NCBI RefSeq assembly: GCF_043945595.1 | Contig: NZ_JBIFNP010000001.1 | Span: 6,510,001-6,574,000, forward strand | Length of the DNA stretch: 64,000 nucleotides | Source: Paenibacillus_S sp043945595 | Lineage (GTDB): Bacteria > Bacillota > Bacilli > Paenibacillales > NBRC-103111 | Direction of reading: 5' to 3' | Shown: piece by piece, positions 29,478 to 37,447 of the stretch | How positions within the stretch are numbered: the first letter of the stretch is position 1 | How the letters are laid out: every line of letters starts with the position of its first letter | Program-made: the position numbers and the translations under genes | Notes under the pieces: generated by a model | Told to the model about the DNA's origin: nothing | Seen by the model: the letters and a program-made list of their open reading frames with translations, nothing else | Database searches by the model: none

Positions 29478-29527
29478 TTGACGAAGGCCCGTCCTCATGA
29501 TAAATTATTTATAGTAACTAACTTACT
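29478..29527 (+). promoter_or_regulatory. Promoter and AGTAA-N5-TTACT operator of the dioxygenase gene
   Basis: TTGACG (29478-29483), a 17-base spacer and TAAATT (29501-29506) form a plausible sigma-A promoter. Immediately downstream is a perfect inverted repeat AGTAA-CTAAC-TTACT (29513-29527). Similar TAGTAA/TTACTA sites bind HxlR/DUF24 repressors that respond to catechols and quinones. The HxlR-type regulator encoded at 30872 has related AGTAC sites; whether it acts here is inference. Confidence 0.5.
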
Positions 29528-29602
29528 AATTATAAGTTTTTTTGGATCAGGAACCTATATCCTGCTAAATACGAACCATGACCCTTGAAGGAGGAATTAA
29601 CT

Positions 29603-30376
29603 ATGGGAGCTTCTTATTTTATTGGACACGGCTCGCCTATGCTGGCGATTCAAGATATTCCCTATACGCAAGAACTGAACAAGCTGGGGGCTTCGCTCGG
29701 CAAGCCCGAGGCGGTCGTCGTCTTTACGGCGCACTGGGCGGCGCGGGAGCTGTCCGTGACCTCAACGGATGCAGTGTATGAAACGATTTATGATTTCGGC
29801 GGCTTCCCCGATGAGCTGTACCGCGTCGTCTATCCCGCACGGGGCTCCAAGAAGCTCGCCGACGAAGTGATCGGCTTATTCGCAGCCGCAGGCCTGGCAG
29901 CCCGGCCTGAAGAAAAGCGCGGGCTTGACCACGGCGTCTGGGTGCTGCTGCGCCACCTGTTCCCCGAGGCGGATGTCCCGGTCATCGCCGTCTCCGTGAA
30001 CCCGCTGCTGCCGCCCGAGCAGCAGTATAAGATCGGGCAGGCGCTCGCGCCGCTGCTCGAGCGTAACATCGTCGTGATCGGCAGCGGCGCGACGATTCAC
30101 AACTTCCGCGAGATGAACTTTCACGCGGAGAACCGCGCGGACGACTGGGCGAAGGAGTTTGACGACTGGCTGATCGAGCATATGCAGTCGTGGGACACCG
30201 CCTCCCTGTTCGGCTACAAACAGCTGGCTCCGCACGCCGTGCGGGCTACGCCGGATTACGAGCATTTCCTGCCCTTGTTTCTCGCGATGGGCGCGGGCGA
30301 TGCAAGACGCCGGATGGAGCTGCTGACACAAATTTATTTGTACGGCTCCTTGAGCCATTTGATCGTGAAGTTTTAA
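29603..30376 (+). CDS. DODA/YgiD-type extradiol dioxygenase
   Basis: 257 residues of the class III extradiol dioxygenase (LigB-like) fold. Metal-binding histidines lie in YFIGHGSPML, VFTAHWAARE, GLDHGVWVLL and GSGATIHNFREMNF, and the end is YGSLSHLIVKF. YgiD/DODA enzymes open catechol-type rings such as DOPA using Zn or Fe. The ATG at 29603 has AAGGAGG 8 bases upstream. It is transcribed alone, with its own promoter and an inverted-repeat operator, consistent with induction by aromatic compounds. Confidence 0.88.
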   Translation: MGASYFIGHGSPMLAIQDIPYTQELNKLGASLGKPEAVVVFTAHWAARELSVTSTDAVYETIYDFGGFPDELYRVVYPARGSKKLADEVIGLFAAAGLAARPEEKRGLDHGVWVLLRHLFPEADVPVIAVSVNPLLPPEQQYKIGQALAPLLERNIVVIGSGATIHNFREMNFHAENRADDWAKEFDDWLIEHMQSWDTASLFGYKQLAPHAVRATPDYEHFLPLFLAMGAGDARRRMELLTQIYLYGSLSHLIVKF

Positions 30377-30471
30377 GCGCCTATTTTTCTTCCGCTTCGT
30401 TCATTCGCCGCCACTGGAATGCACCTATCGGCTTCATGGACATATGGTATGGGTATGGAGGGGATTTACCT

Positions 30472-30726
30472 ATGCCATGGAGCCAAAAAGTGCCCTACCT
30501 GCTCGGCAAGCCGGTAGGCGTTTCGTTCACCAATGGTCAAGGGACCAGCGGGATTTTATGCAGCGTACATGGGGGCCAGGTATACCTGATGGAGTATTTG
30601 TACCATACCCAGTTTGCCACCAAGCACTACCCTGTCAACCAGATTCAAGACATCCATATGTTCCCTGGGTGTCACGTGCCTTCGCCGCCGCTCTTCCATA
30701 CGCAGCCTCTACCGGCGCGCCGTTGA
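30472..30726 (+). CDS. Small hypothetical protein
   Basis: 84 residues starting MPWSQKVPYLLGKPVGVSFT. The ATG at 30472 follows GGAGGGG by 8 bases. A beta-rich sequence (GVSFTNGQGTSGILCSVHGG, VYLMEYLYHTQFATKHYP) ends in a proline-rich tail. It resembles small Bacillales proteins with an Sm-like beta barrel, some of them spore coat-associated, but no family is assigned. A very long hairpin terminator follows. Confidence 0.6.
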   Translation: MPWSQKVPYLLGKPVGVSFTNGQGTSGILCSVHGGQVYLMEYLYHTQFATKHYPVNQIQDIHMFPGCHVPSPPLFHTQPLPARR

Positions 30727-30760
30727 ACGTCCGCGGCGGGCTGCACACGGTTCTCGCCGG

Positions 30761-30819
30761 CAAACAAAGAAGCCTTGCAGCACACGTTGTTTCGTGTCGC
30801 TGCAAGGCTTCTTTGTTTG
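30761..30819. terminator. Long perfect inverted repeat, bidirectional terminator
   Basis: CAAACAAAGAAGCCTTGCAG pairs with CTGCAAGGCTTCTTTGTTTG through a perfect 20-bp stem, with further CACG/CGTG pairing in the loop. It lies between the convergent small gene and the HxlR regulator gene. Confidence 0.85.
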
Positions 30820-30871
30820 TTCTATATGAATTGGGCGAGACCTCCGGCGCTGCCGCGGGCTCCTGCCGCCG

Positions 30872-31288
30872 CTACACCGGCACATCCTGCTCTTCGTCAG
30901 CCGTCTGTTCTTCCGTTCCCGGCTGATTCAAGATGTTATCCTCCAATACGGCAAACTTATCCCCGTATTCTTTAATAATGTGCCGTTCTCCCCAGGCGCA
31001 CAGCGAATCCAGAATCGACTTGAGGCTCCAGCCGTACTCGCTCAGCTCGTACTCCACCTTGGGCGGTACCTGATTGTAGCTGATCCGGTTTACGATGCCG
31101 TCCTCCTCCAGCTCCCTGAGCTGTTGTGTCAGCATCTTCTGCGTAATGCCGGGCATCAGCCGCTTCAGGTCGCTGGTCCGCTTCTTCCCGTGAGTCAAAT
31201 GACAAAGAATCACGCATTTCCATTTGCCTCCGATAACCTCTAACGTCGCCTCAACGGAAATATTATATTTCTTTTTAACTAACGTCAC
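30872..31288 (-). CDS. ytcD: HxlR/DUF24-family transcriptional regulator (YtcD-like)
   Basis: 138 residues. The winged-helix HxlR signature is clear: TLEVIGGKWKCVILCHLTHG, RTSDLKRLMPGITQKMLTQQ, LRELEEDGIVNR, PPKVEYELSEYGWSL. One Cys in WKCVIL sits where thiol-sensing members carry theirs. A GTG at 31288 is taken as start (GGAGGG 7 bases before). It is divergent from an MFS exporter and an aldo/keto reductase, the arrangement of Bacillus ytcD-ytbD-ytbE. AGTAC inverted repeats fill the shared promoter region. The acidic C-terminal tail (EEQTADEEQD) is an extension. Confidence 0.87.
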   Translation of the reverse strand: MTLVKKKYNISVEATLEVIGGKWKCVILCHLTHGKKRTSDLKRLMPGITQKMLTQQLRELEEDGIVNRISYNQVPPKVEYELSEYGWSLKSILDSLCAWGERHIIKEYGDKFAVLEDNILNQPGTEEQTADEEQDVPV

Positions 31289-31323
31289 TGTCTGTCCCTC
31301 CTGCCGGCCCATAGGCACTTTTT

Positions 31324-31352
31324 AGTACCTATAGTACTTCAAAGTACGTACT
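31324..31352. promoter_or_regulatory. AGTAC inverted-repeat operators for the HxlR regulator
   Basis: AGTAC-CTATA-GTACT (31324-31338) is a perfect inverted repeat, followed by the self-complementary AGTACGTACT (31343-31352). They lie in the divergent promoter region between ytcD and ytbD, matching the AGTA/TACT sites of HxlR-family repressors. Confidence 0.65.
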
Positions 31353-31423
31353 GTTATTTTTTATCCTCATAGCTCATAATAGCATTTGCCGGCCGGCGAT
31401 TCTACAGGATAGGAGCGAAACGC

Positions 31424-32644
31424 ATGTCACTAGATAAAAAAAGAAGCACCTTGGCGCTTCTGGCCTTGGCCATCAGCGCCTTCGCGATTGGAACAACCGA
31501 GTTTATCAGCGTAGGGCTCCTGCCGCTTATCGCTGAAGACCTGCATATATCCGTAACCACAGCGGGATTAACTGTCACCTTATATGCTCTGGGCGTCACT
31601 TTCGGCGCTCCCGTGCTCACGGCGCTGACCTCCAGCATATCCCGTAAAACGCTGCTGTTCTGGATTATGATCGTGTTTATTCTGGGCAACAGCCTGGCGG
31701 CGGTGTCGAGCGGTATCGGCCTCCTGCTGACCGCACGGGTTATTTCCGCCTTATCCCACGGAATTTTCATGTCCATCGGCTCCACCATTGCAGCCGACCT
31801 GGTGCCTGAAAACCGCCGGGCAAGCGCCATAGCCATGATGTTCTCGGGGCTTACCGTGGCGACGGTAACCGGCGTGCCCCTCGGTACCTACCTTGGTCAG
31901 CAGTGGGGCTGGCGCGCCGCCTTTATAGCCATCGTCGCTGTCGGTATCGTGGCTTTGATAGCGAATATGATTTTGGTTCCTTCCCAGCTGCGCAAAGGAG
32001 CCAAAATCATGCTGCGGGATCAAGTCAAGCTTGTTACGAACGGGCGGCTGCTGCTTGTATTTGCCATTACAGCTCTGGGCTATGGGGGAACCTTTGTCGT
32101 TTTTACTTATTTATCCCCTCTGCTCCATGACATAACCGGATTTCAGGAAAAAACCGTGGCGGCCATCCTGCTGCTGTATGGGATTGCCATTGCGATAGGC
32201 AATGCCATCGGCGGGAAGGCGGCGAACCGCAAGCCGGTGAACGCTTTGTTCTATATGTTTGCCGTTCAAGCGCTCGTGCTGCTGATCCTGGCCTTCACCG
32301 CACCGTTTAAGACGGCCGGGCTGATCACCATCTTTTTCATGGGGCTGCTGGCTTTCATGAACGTGCCCGGACTGCAGGTTTATGTCGTTATGCTGGCGGA
32401 ACGATACACCCCTAAATCGGTGGATGTCGCTTCTGCCATCAATATCGCCGCTTTTAATGCGGGAATCGCCATCGGCGCTTACCTGGGCGGTGTCGTTACC
32501 GATACAATAGGCCTCATTCATACCACATGGGTGGGCGCACTTATGGTGCTCGGAGCGGTCGTGCTGACGGGCTGGAGCCGGGCTTTGGAGAAAAAGACTC
32601 CTGCTGCTGCATCCGCCGGAGATGCCGAGCCGGCTTACCGCTGA
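31424..32644 (+). CDS. ytbD: MFS transporter of the DHA1 family (YtbD-like)
   Basis: 406 residues with twelve predicted transmembrane helices. It starts LLALAISAFAIGTTEFISVG, the hallmark of AraJ/YdhP/YtbD-type drug or sugar efflux permeases, with the MFS loop RVISALSHGIFMSIGSTIAA and a helix-5 motif VATVTGVPLGTYLGQQWGWR. AGGAGC precedes the ATG. It is divergent from the HxlR regulator and followed by an aldo/keto reductase 118 bases downstream. It is likely induced by reactive electrophiles or aldehydes; the substrate is unknown. Confidence 0.88.
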   Translation: MSLDKKRSTLALLALAISAFAIGTTEFISVGLLPLIAEDLHISVTTAGLTVTLYALGVTFGAPVLTALTSSISRKTLLFWIMIVFILGNSLAAVSSGIGLLLTARVISALSHGIFMSIGSTIAADLVPENRRASAIAMMFSGLTVATVTGVPLGTYLGQQWGWRAAFIAIVAVGIVALIANMILVPSQLRKGAKIMLRDQVKLVTNGRLLLVFAITALGYGGTFVVFTYLSPLLHDITGFQEKTVAAILLLYGIAIAIGNAIGGKAANRKPVNALFYMFAVQALVLLILAFTAPFKTAGLITIFFMGLLAFMNVPGLQVYVVMLAERYTPKSVDVASAINIAAFNAGIAIGAYLGGVVTDTIGLIHTTWVGALMVLGAVVLTGWSRALEKKTPAAASAGDAEPAYR

Positions 32645-32762
32645 TTCGCTTTACTTGCAGACAGGGTCTACATGTGCGCACATCCTATTGTTTCGGACCA
32701 TTCTCAATTTCAAGTATTCCAAACAAAACCATTAAATGAAACCATTCAGGAGGAACATCATC

Positions 32763-33599
32763 ATGAAACAAAACCTGCAATCGATAACTGTACTTCATAA
32801 CGGAATTCATATGCCTTGGTTCGGCCTTGGCGTATTTAAAGTAGAGGAAGGCGAAGAATTGGTTCAGGCCATCCGCTCGGCGGTTCGCCACGGCTATCGC
32901 AGCATCGATACGGCCGCTATCTACGGCAACGAAAAAAGCGTAGGCCAAGGCATTCGCGAAGCGCTTGAAGAAACCGGTCTTGCCAGAGAAGATCTGTTCG
33001 TTACCTCTAAAGTATGGAACGCCGATCTTGGCTATGAAGCAACCTTGGCAGCTTACGAAGCCAGCCTGGAGAAATTAGGCTTGGACTATCTGGATCTGTA
33101 TCTGATTCATTGGCCGGTTGCTGGGAAATATAAAGAGGCATGGCGAGCTCTGGAGTCGTTGTACCGGGATGGCCGCGTCAAAGCGATCGGCGTGAGCAAC
33201 TTCCAAATTCACCATCTGGAAGATTTGATGAAAGACGCAGCCGTGAAGCCGATGGTAAACCAGGTGGAGTACCATCCCCAGCTGACGCAAGAGGAGCTGC
33301 TGCGCTTCTGTCAGGCGAACGGCATCCAAATGGAAGCCTGGTCGCCGCTTATGCAGGGTCAGCTGCTGGATCATTCCGTACTGCAGGAGATTGCGGGCCG
33401 TTACGGAAAATCGGTGCCTCAGATCATTCTCCGCTGGGATCTTCAGCATGGCGTTGTGACGATTCCGAAGTCGACCAAAGAACATCGCATAATCGAGAAT
33501 GCCTCCATCTTCGATTTCGAGCTGACGGCCGAAGATATGGCCAGCATCGACGCTTTGAACAAAAATCTTCGGGTCGGACCTGGACCCGGACAACTTTGA
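32763..33599 (+). CDS. ytbE: Aldo/keto reductase (YtbE/YvgN-like)
   Basis: 278 residues of the AKR barrel. The catalytic tetrad is visible: Asp and Tyr in SIDTAAIYGNEKSVG, Lys in FVTSKVWN, His in YLIHWPV. The NADPH-binding end reads TIPKSTKEHRIIENASIFDF. The enzyme reduces aldehydes such as methylglyoxal in related Bacillus proteins. The ATG at 32763 follows AGGAGG. It is presumably cotranscribed with the MFS gene under HxlR control, and is closed by a strong terminator. Confidence 0.92.
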   Translation: MKQNLQSITVLHNGIHMPWFGLGVFKVEEGEELVQAIRSAVRHGYRSIDTAAIYGNEKSVGQGIREALEETGLAREDLFVTSKVWNADLGYEATLAAYEASLEKLGLDYLDLYLIHWPVAGKYKEAWRALESLYRDGRVKAIGVSNFQIHHLEDLMKDAAVKPMVNQVEYHPQLTQEELLRFCQANGIQMEAWSPLMQGQLLDHSVLQEIAGRYGKSVPQIILRWDLQHGVVTIPKSTKEHRIIENASIFDFELTAEDMASIDALNKNLRVGPGPGQL

Positions 33600-33622
33600 T
33601 TTTTAATAGATTGGCTTGCCGC

Positions 33623-33656
33623 AGACCGTTTCTCGATGGAGAGACGGTCTTTTTTG
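33623..33656 (+). terminator. Rho-independent terminator after ytbE
   Basis: AGACCGTTTCTC pairs with GAGAGACGGTCT, followed by TTTTT. Confidence 0.88.
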
Positions 33657-33703
33657 CTTTGCTACCTAAAAATAAAACAACCGCCCATAGAAATTTTACA
33701 AGA

Positions 33704-33749
33704 TTTTGAAAATAATTCTAATTTACTATAAGAAGTGAAAGCGTTATCA
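33704..33749 (+). promoter_or_regulatory. Promoter with overlapping catabolite-responsive element (cre)
   Basis: TTTTGA (33704-33709), a 17-base spacer and TATAAG (33727-33732) form a likely promoter. TGAAAGCGTTATCA (33736-33749) matches the CcpA cre consensus TGWNANCGNTNWCA at every position. Its place just after the -10 box predicts catabolite repression of the secreted beta-helix protein. Confidence 0.75.
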
Positions 33750-33895
33750 AATAAGCGGATACTTTAAACCCATGAGGCGCTGACAACGGCGAAACAGACG
33801 AAAGCGTTCTTATAGAAGCGCAAGCGTTCGGAAGAAGATTCCGTCTCTTTACGCCGAGCTTTCCGGCGGCCTCAAACCCTAAGGAGGAATTTACA

Positions 33896-35302
33896 ATGAT
33901 TCAAGCTGCAATGGTATGGCATGACAAGCCCAGCCCGCTTTATCTGTTAGCGGCCTTTGCTTTGACGCTCCTCTGCACAGTACTGTTCCTGCCTCAACCG
34001 TCCCTCGCCGCCTCCGTCAGCTGCAGCACCGCTTCCTGCCTGCAAACCGCTCTCTCGAATGCCCAGCCCGGCGATACGATTACTCTTGCCGCAGGTACCA
34101 CGTTCACGGGCAATTTCGTCATGGCTGCCAACGGCACGGCATCCCAGCCTATTACGCTGCAAAGCGCGAGCGCCAGCAATAAAGCTATCCTGAACGGAGG
34201 CGGAACCGGCAGCGGCTATACCCTTTATATCACAGGCGATTACTGGGTGGTCAAAGACGTAAAGGTAACGAACGCCAAGAAAGGCATCATGCTCGATAAC
34301 GCTAACTATACGTTAATCGATGGCGCCGAGGTGTACAATATCGGTGAGGAAGGCGTACATTACCGCGACGGGAGCTCCTACAATACGATCCAGAATTCAT
34401 CCGTTCATGATACGGGCAAAGTAACGGCCGACTATGGAGAAGGCGTCTATGTCGGGTCCGATCAGGGCAAATGGGGAACTTATATAAAAGAAACGAACTA
34501 CAACAAAATCACCAATGTGGCTATCGGCCCCAACGTTACGGCAGAGCATGTCGATATTAAGGAAGGCTCGTCCGGAACCCTCGTAGAAAACTGCACGTTC
34601 AACGGCACCGGCATCAGCGGCGCCAATGCGGCGGACAGCTTCATCGACGTCAAAGGAAACAACGATATCATACGCAACAATACCGGATACCGCAACAATA
34701 ACAGCATCATCGTCGATGCCTTCCAGGTGCACCAGCGGGCGAGCGGCTGGGGGCTCAATGCCTCCTTCACAGGCAATACCGTCTACCTTGATACGGCTGT
34801 GCCTTACGTAGTCACGACGGATGCCAATGCGACGGCAACGGTGTCGGGCAACACCCGCAGCCCATCCGGCAATATGTACAGCGGCAACGTCACCGTCAGC
34901 GGAGGGGCCTCCTCCAAATTATCCGTACCCGCGGCAAGCGTCACGGCAAGCAGCGATGACGGCAACGTTCCGGCGAATGCGGTCGACGGAAGCTTAAGTA
35001 CCCGCTGGTTCGCCAACGGGGACGGGCAATGGATTCGTTGTGACCTCGGATCCGCCAAAACGGTCCAATCCGTTCGCATCGCCTGGCACCAGGGAAACGT
35101 ACGGACCACCTCGTTTGAGATTCAAGTTTCTTCCAACGGAACCTCTTGGACGCAGGTTTACAGCGGCGCCAGCAGCGGCTCTTCCCTAAATCTGGAGACC
35201 TACGCTATTCCCTCGCAAAGCGCCCGCTATGTAAGAATTGTCGGGCACGGCAATACGGTGAATACATGGAACAGCATTACTGAAGCCGAAATTTGGGGTT
35301 AG
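33896..35302 (+). CDS. Secreted right-handed beta-helix protein with discoidin (F5/8C, CBM32-like) domain
   Basis: 468 residues. The signal peptide ends near PQPSLAA. Residues 40-340 form a parallel beta-helix (repeated N-x-I-x-N turns such as YNTIQNSSVHDTG, GTLVENCTFNG, NNDIIRNNTGYRN) like pectate lyases and chondroitinase-type polysaccharide lyases. Residues 345-468 form a discoidin domain (NAVDGSLSTRWFANGDGQWI, ARYVRIVGHGNTVN) for carbohydrate binding. AAGGAGG precedes the ATG. With a perfect cre site upstream and sugar importers nearby, it is probably an extracellular polysaccharide-degrading enzyme. Which polysaccharide is not clear. Confidence 0.82.
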   Translation: MIQAAMVWHDKPSPLYLLAAFALTLLCTVLFLPQPSLAASVSCSTASCLQTALSNAQPGDTITLAAGTTFTGNFVMAANGTASQPITLQSASASNKAILNGGGTGSGYTLYITGDYWVVKDVKVTNAKKGIMLDNANYTLIDGAEVYNIGEEGVHYRDGSSYNTIQNSSVHDTGKVTADYGEGVYVGSDQGKWGTYIKETNYNKITNVAIGPNVTAEHVDIKEGSSGTLVENCTFNGTGISGANAADSFIDVKGNNDIIRNNTGYRNNNSIIVDAFQVHQRASGWGLNASFTGNTVYLDTAVPYVVTTDANATATVSGNTRSPSGNMYSGNVTVSGGASSKLSVPAASVTASSDDGNVPANAVDGSLSTRWFANGDGQWIRCDLGSAKTVQSVRIAWHQGNVRTTSFEIQVSSNGTSWTQVYSGASSGSSLNLETYAIPSQSARYVRIVGHGNTVNTWNSITEAEIWG

Positions 35303-35369
35303 TCCCTGAACCCCTCCGCTTCGCCTAGCAGGTTTGCAATGCTGCAAGGACAGCTTCATAAAAATAAGC

Positions 35370-35418
35370 AAGGACGCCCAGCTTTTTCCCTGAGGGAAGG
35401 CTGGCGTCCTTTTTTTTA
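35370..35418. terminator. Terminator between the beta-helix gene and sugar module 2
   Basis: AAGGACGCC pairs with GGCGTCCTT with inner GCT.../AGGC pairing around CCCTGAGGG, followed by eight T residues on the plus strand. Convergent genes lie on either side. Confidence 0.85.
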
Positions 35419-35471
35419 GTTTAGCAGGATAACTGCTGGAAAAACCTCGCTCCCCCTCAAGGGGTGGCCTC

Positions 35472-36362
35472 TTATCCCTTCAACGAGCCGGCCGACATCT
35501 GCATAAACGATTTGTTGGCCAATGCGTACACAACCAGAATCGGCAGGATGGACAAGCATGCGCCGGCAAGCATCAGGTTCAGCTGGGCGGCATCGCCGGT
35601 ACCATAGCGCAGATTCGCCAGACCGACCGTCAGCGGCTGCAGCTTCGGCGTGCTCATCGTAAATACGAGCGGCAGGATGTACTCGTTCCAGCCATGGCGG
35701 AAAGCGAACAAGGCGGAGACGCCAAGCCCCGGCGCGACAAGCGGCAGGATGATCTGCCAGTAAATGCGGAACGGTCCGCAGCCGTCCAGCATCGCCGCTT
35801 CGTCCAACTCCTTCGGAATGCCCCGGAAAAATCCGAGCAGAATAAAGAAGGTGGACGCATGGGCGGCAATCAGTATAATGATGACGCCCCACAGCGATTT
35901 GTTAAGCCCCAGCTTAACCATAATATCGTACTGCGGGCGCAGCACGACCGCACCGATAGAGATAAACATCGTCGCCGATTGAATGAACACGACGAATTTA
36001 CGGCCCGGGAATTCGATCCGGTCTACGGCATACGCCGCCATCGAAGCGACGACCAGGGTACCGATCGTTGAAACGATCGAAATATATAAGCTGTTCCAGG
36101 TAAAGGTGCTGAAGTTCCCCTTTTCCCATGCGGTGGTGAAATTGCTGAACTGCCATGTTTTCGGCAGAAGAGTATCGCCAAGGTTGATTTCGATATTCGT
36201 TTTGAAGGCGTTGATGACCGCCATGACGACAGGAAAAACGGTGACCAGCATGACAATCAGCAGAAAAGCCCAGAGCACGATCGAGTTTGTCCACCGGGCC
36301 GCCGCCGTCGATTTGCGGGCTCCCGCCATGGCCGTGTTTGCCGCTGCAGATGCGCTATTCAT
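35472..36362 (-). CDS. CUT1 sugar ABC permease, MalG type (module 2)
   Basis: 296 residues, six transmembrane helices after an Ala-rich cytoplasmic start (MNSASAAANTAMAGARKSTA). The EAA loop reads ELDEAAMLDGCGPFRIYWQI, and the protein ends SAGSLKG. It lies 23 bases downstream of the MalF-type gene and is the last gene of module 2. No ATPase is adjacent. Confidence 0.92.
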   Translation of the reverse strand: MNSASAAANTAMAGARKSTAAARWTNSIVLWAFLLIVMLVTVFPVVMAVINAFKTNIEINLGDTLLPKTWQFSNFTTAWEKGNFSTFTWNSLYISIVSTIGTLVVASMAAYAVDRIEFPGRKFVVFIQSATMFISIGAVVLRPQYDIMVKLGLNKSLWGVIIILIAAHASTFFILLGFFRGIPKELDEAAMLDGCGPFRIYWQIILPLVAPGLGVSALFAFRHGWNEYILPLVFTMSTPKLQPLTVGLANLRYGTGDAAQLNLMLAGACLSILPILVVYALANKSFMQMSAGSLKG

Positions 36363-36385
36363 TCTCTCATCCGCTCCTTTCTCGA

Positions 36386-37286
36386 TTAGTAGACTTTATT
36401 GAGGCGTTTGGAAATGTAGAAATACAGTCCTGTAATGATCCCGACAATGACTGCCGTCACGAAGCCCGCTGCGCTGCCGTAACCGAACTGCTGCTGTACG
36501 CCTGAGCCCGTAGATACCGGGAAGAACAATTTGTACACGTACAGGAACATGACCTCCGTCTTCCCTACCGGTCCGCCCTCGGTTACGGACCATAATGCTC
36601 TCGTAGCCTTTGAGCGAGTTAATAATCGCGTACATAATAATGATTTGAAGCACCGGCCCCAGCATCGGGATCGTAATGTACCAAAACTTCTGAGCCTCAT
36701 TGGCTCCGTCCAGCGAGGCGCTCTCGTACACATCGTTCGGGATGCTTTGCAAGCCCGCAATAAACAGCAGCATATAGTTGCCGAACGCGCCCCAGGCGGC
36801 GATCAGAATGACGGTCAGCATCGCGTATTTCTGGCCGAGCCAATCGATCGGGTGATCGATGAGATGCAGATTAATCAGCATCTTGTTCAAAATCCCGTTA
36901 TACGAGTTGAAAATAATGAAGAAGACAACCGCCATAACCGCAGAGCTGATAACCGTAGGCATAAAATAAACGGCCCGCAAGAACTGTCTCCCCCGGATCG
37001 CCCGGTTCAGAATCACCGCCAGCAGCAGCGACAGGGGCAGCGTCAGAATCAATTTCCCGCCCGCGTAGATCAGCGTATTCCATACGGAATCCCAGTACAT
37101 TTCGTCGTGAAATAACTGTTTAAAGTTGTCCAGCCCGATAAAGATTTCCTTGCCGTAGCCCTTATAATCGTAAAACATATAGCGGATCGCCCAGCCGATC
37201 GGATAGACGGAAAAGACCAGCGTAAGGAACAGACTCGGGATCACGAACATGGCCGCCGTCCCGTAAAGTCTGGATTTATTCATCAT
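36386..37286 (-). CDS. CUT1 sugar ABC permease, MalF type, frameshifted (module 2)
   Basis: About 299 residues after removing one extra C near 36592, where YESIMV continues as VTEGGPVGKTEVMFLYVYKL. Six transmembrane helices; the EAA loop is DVYESASLDGANEAQKFWYI; the TEGGP segment before the last helices is the usual family motif, which confirms the repaired frame. GGAGGG lies a few bases before the tandem ATG ATG start. It sits between the binding protein and the MalG-type permease. Confidence 0.88.
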
Positions 37287-37447
37287 ATTCCCTCCTCAAC
37301 CCATGATTATGGCAAAAGAAAGGGCCTCCCCCTGAGGGAGACCGCCGAACAAGTTATCGCAGCACGATTCCATACACGCACTCTCCGCTGCTTGTTCAGC
37401 AGCCTCCTCTCAGGCCAGGTCCCTTTTGATGGATGCCTGTCGATCTA

